Shown here: positions 56,957 through 64,000 of the stretch, piece after piece
How positions within the stretch are numbered: the first letter of the stretch is position 1
How the letters are laid out: every line of letters starts with the position of its first letter
Made by a program: the position numbers and the translations under genes
Assembly (NCBI GenBank): GCA_002724315.1
Contig: PBOJ01000132.1
Span: 18,482 to 82,481 of the forward strand
From: Planctomycetaceae bacterium
GTDB lineage: Bacteria; Planctomycetota; Planctomycetia; Planctomycetales; Planctomycetaceae
Length of the DNA: 64,000 nt
Direction: 5' to 3'
Notes under the pieces: generated by a model
Databases searched by the model: none
What the model was told of the DNA's origin: nothing
The model's input: only the letters and a program-made list of their open reading frames with translations

Positions 56957-57861
56957 GCGGCCACCCGGCCAGGCAATTCGACTTCAAACACGCTGCCGGG
57001 TTGATCGTCCCGCGGATGGACCCGGATGCGGCCCTTGAGCGTGTGGACCAGCGTGCGGACGATGTAGAGTCCGAGGCCGGTACCTGTCTGACGGCGTTTC
57101 AACTCTTCACCACCGCGGAAGAAGATGCGGAAGATCTTCTTCTTCAGCTCAGGGTTCACGCCGGCACCATTGTCGGTGATCCGCGTTACGATCCGGCCGC
57201 GGGCCTTCGCGGTAACCTCGACCTGGACCTCCGGTTGTGTGGAGCCGTACTTGATCGCGTTGTCGAGCAGATTACCGAAGATCATCTCCAGGACAATGGG
57301 GCGGGCGTGGATTACCGTGGGCTGGATGTTGAATGCGAAGACATCTTCGTCGGTCAAAGCGTGACGCGTGCAGGCGGCTCTCGCACAGCTTTTCAGGAGC
57401 GGTTCGAGTTGAATGTCTTCTGACTCGGTTTCCTGGCCGATCGCATCGAGACGTCCCACTTCAAGGAGGTGGCTGATCAGCGTGTCGAGGCGTTGCACCT
57501 CCTGTTCCATGGTGCCGTAGAACTCGTCTCGCCGCGTGTCGTCGAGTTCTCTGAGTTGGAGGGTTTCCAGGTACAGTCGGATCGAGGCGAGAGGGGTCTT
57601 GAGTTCGTGGGTGACGCTGTCGACGAAATTGGCCTGCCGGCGGTTGAGCTGGATTTCCTTGATGGTCAGAAAGAGGTAGAAGGAGAGGCCGATCAGTACC
57701 AGCGCGAAGGCGATAGTGCCAATGGTCAATGCGCCGATGGAGTCGAGTCGGGCGAACAGCACGATCCAGCAGACCATCAACGTGACATTGAGTGCCATCA
57801 GCGCTGCCGAGAGCGTGATGGGCCAGTGCAGCGTGCGGCGTTTGCGGATGTAGTCGGCCAA
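56953..57861 (-). CDS. Sensor histidine kinase
   Basis: A 302-residue kinase with two N-terminal membrane segments (residues about 14-38 and 42-66) joined by a loop of only a few residues, so no external sensor domain. The H box is in FVDSVTHELKTPLASIRLYL, N box in GNLLDNAIKYG, then DNGAGV and GTGLGLYIVRTL. It probably detects a membrane or cytoplasmic cue. It lies upstream of its regulator and downstream of the glycosyltransferase gene (48-bp gap), in the same direction. Confidence 0.92.
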   Translation of the reverse strand: MADYIRKRRTLHWPITLSAALMALNVTLMVCWIVLFARLDSIGALTIGTIAFALVLIGLSFYLFLTIKEIQLNRRQANFVDSVTHELKTPLASIRLYLETLQLRELDDTRRDEFYGTMEQEVQRLDTLISHLLEVGRLDAIGQETESEDIQLEPLLKSCARAACTRHALTDEDVFAFNIQPTVIHARPIVLEMIFGNLLDNAIKYGSTQPEVQVEVTAKARGRIVTRITDNGAGVNPELKKKIFRIFFRGGEELKRRQTGTGLGLYIVRTLVHTLKGRIRVHPRDDQPGSVFEVELPGRVAA

Positions 57862-57909
57862 CGACCGGCCCCCTGACGGTTCGGGCAGTCCGAAACGGCC
57901 TTCAGACTA

Positions 57910-58707
57910 TCATTCCGCTGCGGTGTGGGCGAGTCCGTCCCGATGACGCACACGGGACCTCAATGCGCGGTCGATGGCCAGTCGGAACAGGATCCACAGA
58001 GCCGCCACACTTTCCTTCCAGCTGATTTTCGATTCCCCGAAACGCCGGTCCTCGAAGACGATCGGCGTTTCCGCAAACCGACTGCCCAGCCGGCGGAGCC
58101 GATAGAGGATCTCCTCCTGGAACGCGTACCCGCGAGCCCGGAAGAGGTCGAGATCGAGTTCGGCGAGTTGTGTGACGGTGTAACAGCGGAAGCTGCCACT
58201 GTTGTCTCGGGAGGGAAGTCCGAGCATCAGGCGGGCGTAGAAGTTGATGCCGCGACTCATGACGTGGCGTCGCCAGTTCCATCCCACGACACCTCCCCCC
58301 TCGACGTATCTCGATCCGATAGCCACGTCGGCGGTCGTCATGAGGTCCCGCATGGCCGGGATGTGGCGGGGATGGTGGCTAAAATCCGCGTCGAGATTGA
58401 TCAGGTGGTCGTATTCCCCGGCGATGCCCTCGCGGAATCCCGCCAGGATGGCTGTTCCCAATCCCTGCTTGCCGGCGCGGTGCAATACCGCGATGCGCGA
58501 ATCGGATTCGGCCATGGTGTCGGCCAAAGTGCCCGTGCCGTCCGGAGAGTTGTCATCGATGATCAGGATGTCGGCGTCCGGGGCGACCTCGTGCAGTTCC
58601 GGAACCAGTCGTTCGATGTTCTCTCGTTCGTTGTACGTACAGAGAGTGATCAGCAGTCGGGGGGCTGCTGTCGGTGCCGGGTCAGGTGTGGGAGGTGCCT
58701 CTGACAT
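57910..58707 (-). CDS. Polyprenol monophosphomannose synthase-like GT2
   Basis: A 265-residue glycosyltransferase of the DPM1 type. Motifs include LLITLCTYNERENIERLVPEL, LIIDDNSPDGTG, LINLDADFSHHPRHIPAM and GSRYVEGGGVVGWNWRRHVM, and the end FEDRRFGESKISWKES is typical. It would form mannosyl (or glucosyl) phosphoryl polyprenol as donor for protein or lipid glycosylation. The start overlaps the preceding stop by one base (TGATG). It ends the comB-glyS-small protein-GT2 unit. Confidence 0.9.
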   Translation of the reverse strand: MSEAPPTPDPAPTAAPRLLITLCTYNERENIERLVPELHEVAPDADILIIDDNSPDGTGTLADTMAESDSRIAVLHRAGKQGLGTAILAGFREGIAGEYDHLINLDADFSHHPRHIPAMRDLMTTADVAIGSRYVEGGGVVGWNWRRHVMSRGINFYARLMLGLPSRDNSGSFRCYTVTQLAELDLDLFRARGYAFQEEILYRLRRLGSRFAETPIVFEDRRFGESKISWKESVAALWILFRLAIDRALRSRVRHRDGLAHTAAE

Positions 58708-58997
58708 CACGACCCCAGTAGTGTGCCGGCGATTTCGTCCCATTCGGTTTCCAGCGAACTCTTGCAGGCCGGTCGGCCGGCACGCCGGTACCAGTAGGCG
58801 GCGTTGGAGAGATCCCCTTCGATACGGTGCAGGTGAGCATGAACCCACGCAGCCTCGGCCGATTCGATCTCCTGGACGATCACGTGGCCGGCTTCCCAGC
58901 CTTCACGTGAAGAGAGCCACATCGCGCGGACTTCTTCGGTGAGGCCCGGGGGAGGGGTGTCCTGGTCGAGTGTCGCCTTGAGTTCATCAAGTGTCAT
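58707..58997 (-). CDS. Small conserved protein, unknown
   Basis: A 96-residue soluble protein, acidic at the N terminus, rich in Trp, Glu and Ala, mainly helical (EVRAMWLSSREGWEAGHVIV, AAWVHAHLHRIEGDLSNAAY). The tail ends in RPACKSSLETEWDEIAGTLL. I recall similar short proteins in other planctomycetes beside a glycyl-tRNA synthetase gene, but cannot verify this here. It is 28 bp after glyS and overlaps the GT2 gene by one base. No function is assigned. Confidence 0.75.
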   Translation of the reverse strand: MTLDELKATLDQDTPPPGLTEEVRAMWLSSREGWEAGHVIVQEIESAEAAWVHAHLHRIEGDLSNAAYWYRRAGRPACKSSLETEWDEIAGTLLGS

Positions 58998-59025
58998 GGG
59001 ATCGCTCTGGGAGTTGAGGCCATGG

Positions 59026-60486
59026 TCAGCTGCGCAGGCGGCCGTGAATGTTGTCGACGACGCTGTCGAGTGGGATGCGCTGTTGCTCCAGTGAGTCACG
59101 ATCGCGGATGGTGACAGTGCCATCGGTGGCCGTGTCGCCGTCGATGGTGATGCAGAAGGGGGTGCCGATTTCGTCCTGTCGACGGTAGCGGCGACCGATG
59201 GCGCCCTGTTGATCGTAGACGGAGGCGATTCCGGCGGCCTTGAGGTCCTGGTAGAGTCGGCCGGCAGTTTCCGGCATGCCTTCCTTCTTGATCAGGGGGA
59301 AGACTGCGACCTTGACCGGTGCCAGGCGAGGGTGGAACCGCATGAGCACCCGGCTCTGCATGTTCCCCTTGTCGTCGGGTTGCTCGTCTTCGTGGTAGGC
59401 CTCGCACAGGAAGGCCAGTGTTGCCCGGTCGGCACCCGCAGCGGGTTCGATGACATGTGGGGCGAAACGTTCACGGGACTGGTCGTCGAAATAGGTCAGA
59501 TCCTTTCCGCTGCCCCTGTGCCGCGGCTGGCCGTGTTCATCGGTCTCGACGACCAGGTCGTCGCCCTGTCGGACCAGTTTGCCCTCCATGTGACTCCGCA
59601 GGTCAAAGTCTCCGCGATGTGCGATTCCCTCGAGTTCGCCGTATTCTCCATCGGGCAGGAAGGGGAAAGCGTATTCCACGTCGGCGGTGCCGACCGAATA
59701 GTGAGAGAGTTCATCAGCGTCGTGGTCCCGCAGAATCAGGTTGTCACTGGTGATCCCCAGGTCGATGTACCATTGGAACCGGCGGTTCCGCCAGTACTCA
59801 TACCACTGCCGGGATTGATCGGGGTGGCAGAAGAACTCCATCTCCATCTGTTCGAATTCCCGGGAGCGGAAGGTGAAGTTCCTGGGAGTGATCTCGTTCC
59901 GGAAACTCTTTCCGACCTGGGCGATACCGAAGGGGATCTTGACCCGGGAACTGTCGACGACATTCTTGAAGTTGACGAACATTCCCTGGGCCGTTTCGGG
60001 CCTCAGAAATGCGGCATTTTCCTCGCCCGAGAGTGCACCGATGATCGTCTTGAACATCAGGTTGAACTCCCGGGGTTCCGTCAACTGGCAGGCCTCGTGG
60101 TCTCCGGGCGCTTTGCTGGGCTTTCGCGGGCACTGGCTGGTGGCCACATGGTCGGACCGGAAGCGGGCCTGGCACTCGCGACAGTCGATCATCATGTCGT
60201 GAAACAGGTCGTAGTGCCCTGAGGCCTTCCAGACCTGTGGGTGCATGATGATGGAAGTCTCGACTCCGACCATCTGGAAGGTGCTGACGGCTCCGTCTGG
60301 GATACCAAGTTCGTTGTGGTTGGTGACCATGTCGCCCCACCACGCTTCCCGGACATTCCGCTTCAACTGAGCACCCAGGGGACCGTAATCCCAGAATCCG
60401 TTGGAGCCGCCGTAGATTTCCGATGATGGGAAGACAAATCCCCGCCGTTTGCACAGCGAGACGATGGTGTCCATGGATTTTTTCAT
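59026..60486 (-). CDS. glyS: Glycyl-tRNA synthetase, homodimeric class II type
   Basis: A 486-residue alpha2-type glycyl-tRNA synthetase. It starts with IVSLCKRRGFVFPSSEIYGG, has class II motif 2 in FRNEITPRNFTFRSREFEQM, the RPETAQGMFVNF segment, and the C-terminal anticodon-binding domain (VAVFPLIKKEGMPETAGRL). This type is found in archaea, eukaryotes and several bacterial groups, in place of the alpha2beta2 form. It charges tRNA-Gly and is essential. It follows comB by 18 bp and probably shares its transcript. Confidence 0.93.
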   Translation of the reverse strand: MKKSMDTIVSLCKRRGFVFPSSEIYGGSNGFWDYGPLGAQLKRNVREAWWGDMVTNHNELGIPDGAVSTFQMVGVETSIIMHPQVWKASGHYDLFHDMMIDCRECQARFRSDHVATSQCPRKPSKAPGDHEACQLTEPREFNLMFKTIIGALSGEENAAFLRPETAQGMFVNFKNVVDSSRVKIPFGIAQVGKSFRNEITPRNFTFRSREFEQMEMEFFCHPDQSRQWYEYWRNRRFQWYIDLGITSDNLILRDHDADELSHYSVGTADVEYAFPFLPDGEYGELEGIAHRGDFDLRSHMEGKLVRQGDDLVVETDEHGQPRHRGSGKDLTYFDDQSRERFAPHVIEPAAGADRATLAFLCEAYHEDEQPDDKGNMQSRVLMRFHPRLAPVKVAVFPLIKKEGMPETAGRLYQDLKAAGIASVYDQQGAIGRRYRRQDEIGTPFCITIDGDTATDGTVTIRDRDSLEQQRIPLDSVVDNIHGRLRS

Positions 60487-60504
60487 TGTGTCCTCGGGGG
60501 ATGG

Positions 60505-61263
60505 TCAGGAGAGTGTCCTGATCGTGCTGCTATGAGTATCAAAAACGGGGACGAGGTCGATGGTGTCGTGTCGGCAGGCGAAAGCGATATCGTCGTCGAA
60601 TCCCAGCTTCTGCAGATTGCGGCCGCCGTGACTGTCACGGAGTTCGGCGAGCAATTGTTTGGAGTCGTGAGCCAATTGCTGGTAACGAGAGATCGCAATC
60701 CGTGTGGCATCGTGCGAGTGGGTGTCGAAGCCTCCGTGGCCCTGCAGTTCCAGTCCTATCGCCCCAGCACACAGACAGTCCTCGGCTGTGATTTCCCCGT
60801 CGGTCCCAGCGCAGACCAAATGGACTGGTTGGTTGCGTTGAACCAGCGTGGCAGCCACGGCCCGGATATTGCAGAAGGCGGCGACCAGGACCATGTCGGC
60901 GGGCCGACAGTGTTCCAGTGCGGATGTGCCGTTGGTGGTGGTGAAGATGATCGTTCGCCCGCCGACGGCTGTGGTCGTGAAGTGGGAGGGGGAATTGCCG
61001 AGATCAAAACCGTCAATCCGAGTGCCGCCCCGTTCACCGGCCAGCAGTGGGCCGAGCTTGTCTGGGCAGGCGGGCGTGCGGGCGGCCAGTTGGCGAGCCT
61101 CCACAACGTCGCGGCAGGGACGGATGGAGTCGCACCCGGCTGCGAGTGCGTGAGTCACCGTCGTGGAAGCCCTCAATACGTCAATCATCACGGCGACCGT
61201 GCCAGCCAGTCGAACCGATTCTACGGTCGTCGGAAGGAAGTGGATGGTCAGCAGGGGCGGCAT
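60505..61263 (-). CDS. comB: 2-phosphosulfolactate phosphatase ComB-like
   Basis: A 252-residue protein of the ComB family, which removes phosphate from 2-phosphosulfolactate in the coenzyme M pathway of methanogens; bacterial homologues are common but their role is mostly unknown. Segments VMIDVLRASTTVTHAL, LLAGERGGTRIDGFDLGNSP and TIIFTTTNGTSALEHC are characteristic. Two ATG codons (61275 and 61263) are possible; the second fits homologues. It is the first gene of an operon with glyS. No comA or comC is present, so a different phosphatase role is possible. Confidence 0.85.
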   Translation of the reverse strand: MPPLLTIHFLPTTVESVRLAGTVAVMIDVLRASTTVTHALAAGCDSIRPCRDVVEARQLAARTPACPDKLGPLLAGERGGTRIDGFDLGNSPSHFTTTAVGGRTIIFTTTNGTSALEHCRPADMVLVAAFCNIRAVAATLVQRNQPVHLVCAGTDGEITAEDCLCAGAIGLELQGHGGFDTHSHDATRIAISRYQQLAHDSKQLLAELRDSHGGRNLQKLGFDDDIAFACRHDTIDLVPVFDTHSSTIRTLS

Positions 61264-61337
61264 GCGTGGGATCATAGGACCGGTCGGAGCGAGCGGCAAG
61301 ATCAGCGTTCGGGGTGTGCGACCCTCGCGACACCGCA

Positions 61338-61343
61338 TAGACT
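61338..61343 (+). promoter_or_regulatory. Putative -10 box before the Tat lipoprotein gene
   Basis: TAGACT, 33 bp before the ATG at 61377. No clear -35 is seen at 17 bp, so support is weak and rests on the repeated use of this hexamer in the window. Confidence 0.3.
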
Positions 61344-61376
61344 CGGAGTCGTAAGAGAGCCGCGAGGGAAAGGGTG

Positions 61377-62174
61377 ATGTCCGGCAGTGGTGAGGTGACT
61401 GGGCGGCAATGGACCCGGCGACGGGCACTGTTCGGCCTGGGAGGACTGTTGGGCCTGGTCGGGTGCGGCGCGTCCGGTGAGTCCGCCTCGGCATCCGGCG
61501 ACGGCAGTCGGCGCCGGCCAGCCGAGAAGGCGCTGGAGCCGGCCTACAGTCAGCGGCACCGTATCGACGTGCCACGGACCTCCCTGGAGTGTCCTGCTGG
61601 CAACTGCATCCTGTTGCACTTTCCGGCACGTGAAGACTATCAGTCCAGTTCGATGGACGACCTGTTGGAAGGGCGGCCCGAAACCGATGCCGATGACGGC
61701 GAAGTGGTGACCGAAGAGGGGACGCAATGGTACGTTGATGTGCCCTCGCAGTTGGCCCAGTTCAACTGCTGTGCCTACGCTGCGGGGGACGCCGTTGGGC
61801 TGGGGCCCGCCGACTGGCTGTGTGGCGAGGTCAATCCACTGACCGACGGCACAAATCCGATGCAGGTGGTTCTCGAGAGTTTCTACGAGAAGGTGGCCGA
61901 CTTCGCACCGCCGTTCAATTCCGGTGCGATCGAGGCATTTGAGACATCCCGCCTGATTCGGGATGATGACGTGGTCTGCCTGGTGGGAAGTCGCGGTCCC
62001 GACTACCCGCACGCAATGCGGGTTCGTGATCGTCGAGACCGGCACTGGGTGGTGGGGAAATTCGGTGAGGACCCGATTCTGTGGACGCCGTTGGAAACCG
62101 TCGGCGGTGCCTACGAGGGGCAATTCGACCGCGTCTGGGTGTTCCGTCTTCGCGAACCTCAGTCAAAGAAGTGA
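61377..62174 (+). CDS. Tat-exported lipoprotein, unknown function
   Basis: A 265-residue protein. The N terminus has a twin-arginine motif TRRRALFGLGG (13-23) and a lipobox with C30 (LVGC), so it is a Tat lipoprotein. The mature domain has several cysteines (e.g. CPAGNC, FNCCAY) and is rich in Asp/Glu. No known family is recognised. A GTG sits three bases before the chosen ATG. It is divergent from comB and convergent with the SNF2 gene (27-bp gap). Confidence 0.75.
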   Translation: MSGSGEVTGRQWTRRRALFGLGGLLGLVGCGASGESASASGDGSRRRPAEKALEPAYSQRHRIDVPRTSLECPAGNCILLHFPAREDYQSSSMDDLLEGRPETDADDGEVVTEEGTQWYVDVPSQLAQFNCCAYAAGDAVGLGPADWLCGEVNPLTDGTNPMQVVLESFYEKVADFAPPFNSGAIEAFETSRLIRDDDVVCLVGSRGPDYPHAMRVRDRRDRHWVVGKFGEDPILWTPLETVGGAYEGQFDRVWVFRLREPQSKK

Positions 62175-62201
62175 CCGGCGAGACGCGTTGCGGTGATGGG
62201 C

Positions 62202-64000
62202 TCAGGAAAGCAGCAACTCGAGATCATCTCGAGTGAGATTGCTGAGCACGCTGCGGTTTTCGAGAAGGATCGCGTCGGCGAGTTCCCGTTTCTGCTGCTG
62301 GAGTTCGGCGATCTTTTCCTCGACGGTCCCTTCACAGATCAGGCGGTAGGCAAACACCGGCCGTGTCTGGCCGACACGGTGAGCCCGGTCGATCGCCTGC
62401 ATCTCGACCGCCGGGTTCCACCAGGGGTCGAGCAGAAAGACGTAGTCGGCCGCTGTGAGATTCAGGCCCAGGCCACCGGCCTTGAGGCTGATCAGGAAGA
62501 CACCGCAATCGGAATCCTGCTGGAAGCGGTCGATGTGTGCCTTGCGGTCGCGCGTTTGCCCGTCCAGATATTCGTACGTGATGCCTGCTCGGTCGAGAAC
62601 CGAACGGACAATCGCCAGCATGCTCGTGAACTGGGAGAACACGAGTGCCTTGTGGCCCTCGCCGAGTAGTTCTTCGAGGAGAGGAGCGAGGGTGTCGAGC
62701 TTGGCTGAGTTGCCGTCGACAAGTTCGGGGTCGAGCAAGCCGGGGTGACAGGCAATCTGCCGGAGTCGCAGAAGAGCTTCCAGGACGTGCATGCGAGACT
62801 TGTTCAGGCCTTGCTCCTGCAGCATCCCCAAAAGACTCTGGCGATAGTGGTCTCGCATCTCGTCGTAGAGCCGTTGTTGTTCCTCGCCCATCTGGCACTG
62901 AATGGTCTGCTCAAACCGTTCGGGCAGCTCGGCTGCAACCTCAGACTTGGTTCTTCGCAGTATGAACGGAGCGAGTCCCCGGGTGAGGAGGCTCCGGTTG
63001 TCGTTGTCGTCAGTGAAGCGGCGAAAGACCGAACTGCGGCCTAGCATGCCGGGGTTGAGGAACTCGAAAATCGACCAGAGGTCCCCGAGGTGGTTTTCGA
63101 TGGGTGTGCCGGAGAGTGCCAATCGGTGGTTCGCCTCGAGGAGTCGTGACGCCTTGGCGACCTGGGACCCGGCGTTCTTGATGGTCTGGGCTTCATCCAG
63201 GACGACATAGTCGAAGCGTTGGTCCTTGAGTTCGAGGATGTCTCTGCGGAGTGTGCCGTAGGTGGTGAGGATGACGTTGTAGTCGTCGAAACTGTCCCTC
63301 AGGCTGGCGCGATCCAGCCCCGAGTATTCGAGTACCTTCAGCGAGGGGCAGAAGCGTTCGCATTCCTCATTCCAGTTGAACATCAACGAGCGGGGGACGA
63401 CGACCAGCGAAGGGGACAGGGGCCCGTTGTTCTTGATGCGTTCGGAGAGCGCGGCGAGTACCTGGACGGTCTTTCCCAGCCCCATGTCGTCGGCCAGGCA
63501 GCCTCCGAACTGGAACTCTTCCAGGAAGTGCAGCCAGCCCAGGCCTTCACGTTGATAGGTTCGCAGCGACCCTTTGAAATCGGCCGGCTCCTCGGCCTCG
63601 GATATCCCTTCGAAGGAATCCAGCTTCTTGCGAATTTCCTCGAACTTCTCGTCGACGTCGACGGTGGGGCGAGATGCCAACAGTGCGTCGAGCAGAGCGA
63701 CTTGGGCTGGCGCGAAGCGGACGTGCTCGTCTTCGACGACTCCCAGTTGGCTGATCATCGAATACTGGTCGGCCCATTCGTCGGGGACGATTCCCAGGGA
63801 CCCGTCTTCAAGGCGAATTGCTGACTCTCCCCGAGACAACGCCGCGAGCAGTTCGGGGAACCGGACGCGTTGGCCGGAGAACTCGATGTCGCCGTGCAGT
63901 TCAAACCAGTCGATGTGCGAACGGACGCTCATCTGGAATTCGCCGGCTTGGCGAACGGGCATGCCATCAGACTGCACCTGCCAGCCTGCGGACATCAACA
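62202..64000 (-). CDS. SNF2-family DNA helicase, C-terminal part
   Basis: The frame is open to the right edge, so the 5' end is missing; about 598 residues are visible. The first 150 are a helical region (e.g. [20 protein letters not shown]), followed by the SNF2 ATPase lobe with Walker A DDMGLGKT and DEAQ motif II ([12 protein letters not shown]), then the second lobe with [20 protein letters not shown] and HRVGQTRPV. Such proteins translocate on double-stranded DNA, remodel or dissociate complexes, and occur widely in bacteria. No methyltransferase, nuclease or other defence gene is beside it in the window, so there is no evidence for a defence role. Confidence 0.9.
   Translation of the reverse strand, partial: LMSAGWQVQSDGMPVRQAGEFQMSVRSHIDWFELHGDIEFSGQRVRFPELLAALSRGESAIRLEDGSLGIVPDEWADQYSMISQLGVVEDEHVRFAPAQVALLDALLASRPTVDVDEKFEEIRKKLDSFEGISEAEEPADFKGSLRTYQREGLGWLHFLEEFQFGGCLADDMGLGKTVQVLAALSERIKNNGPLSPSLVVVPRSLMFNWNEECERFCPSLKVLEYSGLDRASLRDSFDDYNVILTTYGTLRRDILELKDQRFDYVVLDEAQTIKNAGSQVAKASRLLEANHRLALSGTPIENHLGDLWSIFEFLNPGMLGRSSVFRRFTDDNDNRSLLTRGLAPFILRRTKSEVAAELPERFEQTIQCQMGEEQQRLYDEMRDHYRQSLLGMLQEQGLNKSRMHVLEALLRLRQIACHPGLLDPELVDGNSAKLDTLAPLLEELLGEGHKALVFSQFTSMLAIVRSVLDRAGITYEYLDGQTRDRKAHIDRFQQDSDCGVFLISLKAGGLGLNLTAADYVFLLDPWWNPAVEMQAIDRAHRVGQTRPVFAYRLICEGTVEEKIAELQQQKRELADAILLENRSVLSNLTRDDLELLLS

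Noticed and set aside
62202..64000. SNF2 helicase as part of a defence system
   Set aside because: No methyltransferase, nuclease or other defence gene is adjacent, and stand-alone SNF2 proteins are widespread.

Overview
The window is about 64 kb of GC-rich bacterial chromosome. It is densely packed with genes on both strands, with no tRNA or rRNA gene and no obvious mobile element. Gene content points to a free-living planctomycete of the class Planctomycetia. The markers are a Tat-exported DUF1501 protein, a very large PVC-type heme-binding (CxxCH) dehydrogenase, a CPBP protease fused to an ABC permease, a DUF4432 epimerase-like protein, futalosine-type menaquinone genes, and a lipid A operon in a genome whose division cluster seems reduced to rsmH plus an FtsL-like protein. 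This assignment is inferred from family content, not from a phylogenetic marker.

Left part (1-20 kb). The end of an LptF/LptG permease meets an envelope operon on the minus strand: Skp/OmpH chaperone, lpxC, lpxA and a Gfo/Idh oxidoreductase. Next is a long minus-strand operon, 14775 to about 4520, of nine genes, several coupled by 4-bp overlaps: mqnA, mqnC, an ABC ATPase, an ABC permease fused to a CPBP protease, an amidohydrolase that may be the missing aminofutalosine deaminase, two conserved unknowns, and a methyltransferase. A solitary DUF1501 gene with its own promoter and terminator, a second LptF/LptG permease, two small membrane or secreted proteins and a secreted metallopeptidase follow.

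Middle (20-45 kb). ccsA-like and hemA (heme), the large secreted cytochrome-type dehydrogenase, a secreted protein of unknown function, queA, a GT4 glycosyltransferase, then rsmH followed by a LysM membrane protein and an FtsL-like protein. The glcD-glcE-glcF operon encodes glycolate oxidase. A primary-type sigma factor and ribosomal protein S1 lie on the minus strand; S1 has an unusual acidic tail made of 24-bp tandem repeats. A DUF4432 protein, a GT2 glycosyltransferase and ftsH follow.

Right part (45-64 kb). A DEAD-box helicase, then the minus-strand run trxB, bioF and an OleB/dehalogenase-like hydrolase, and an MFS transporter with a large extra loop. An AT-richer non-coding stretch ends in a strong minus-strand terminator and may encode a small RNA. 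panB, a fatty acid desaturase, a His-motif membrane protein fused to TPRs, a two-component system, and a comB-glyS-small protein-GT2 operon follow. A Tat lipoprotein and the C-terminal part of a SNF2 helicase close the window.

Several genes are preceded by boxes of the type TTGACn-N17/18-TAGACT or TAGGAT, which look like the housekeeping promoter of this organism. Start codons were moved from the longest open frame wherever homology, a ribosome binding site or a stop/start overlap favoured a shorter one.
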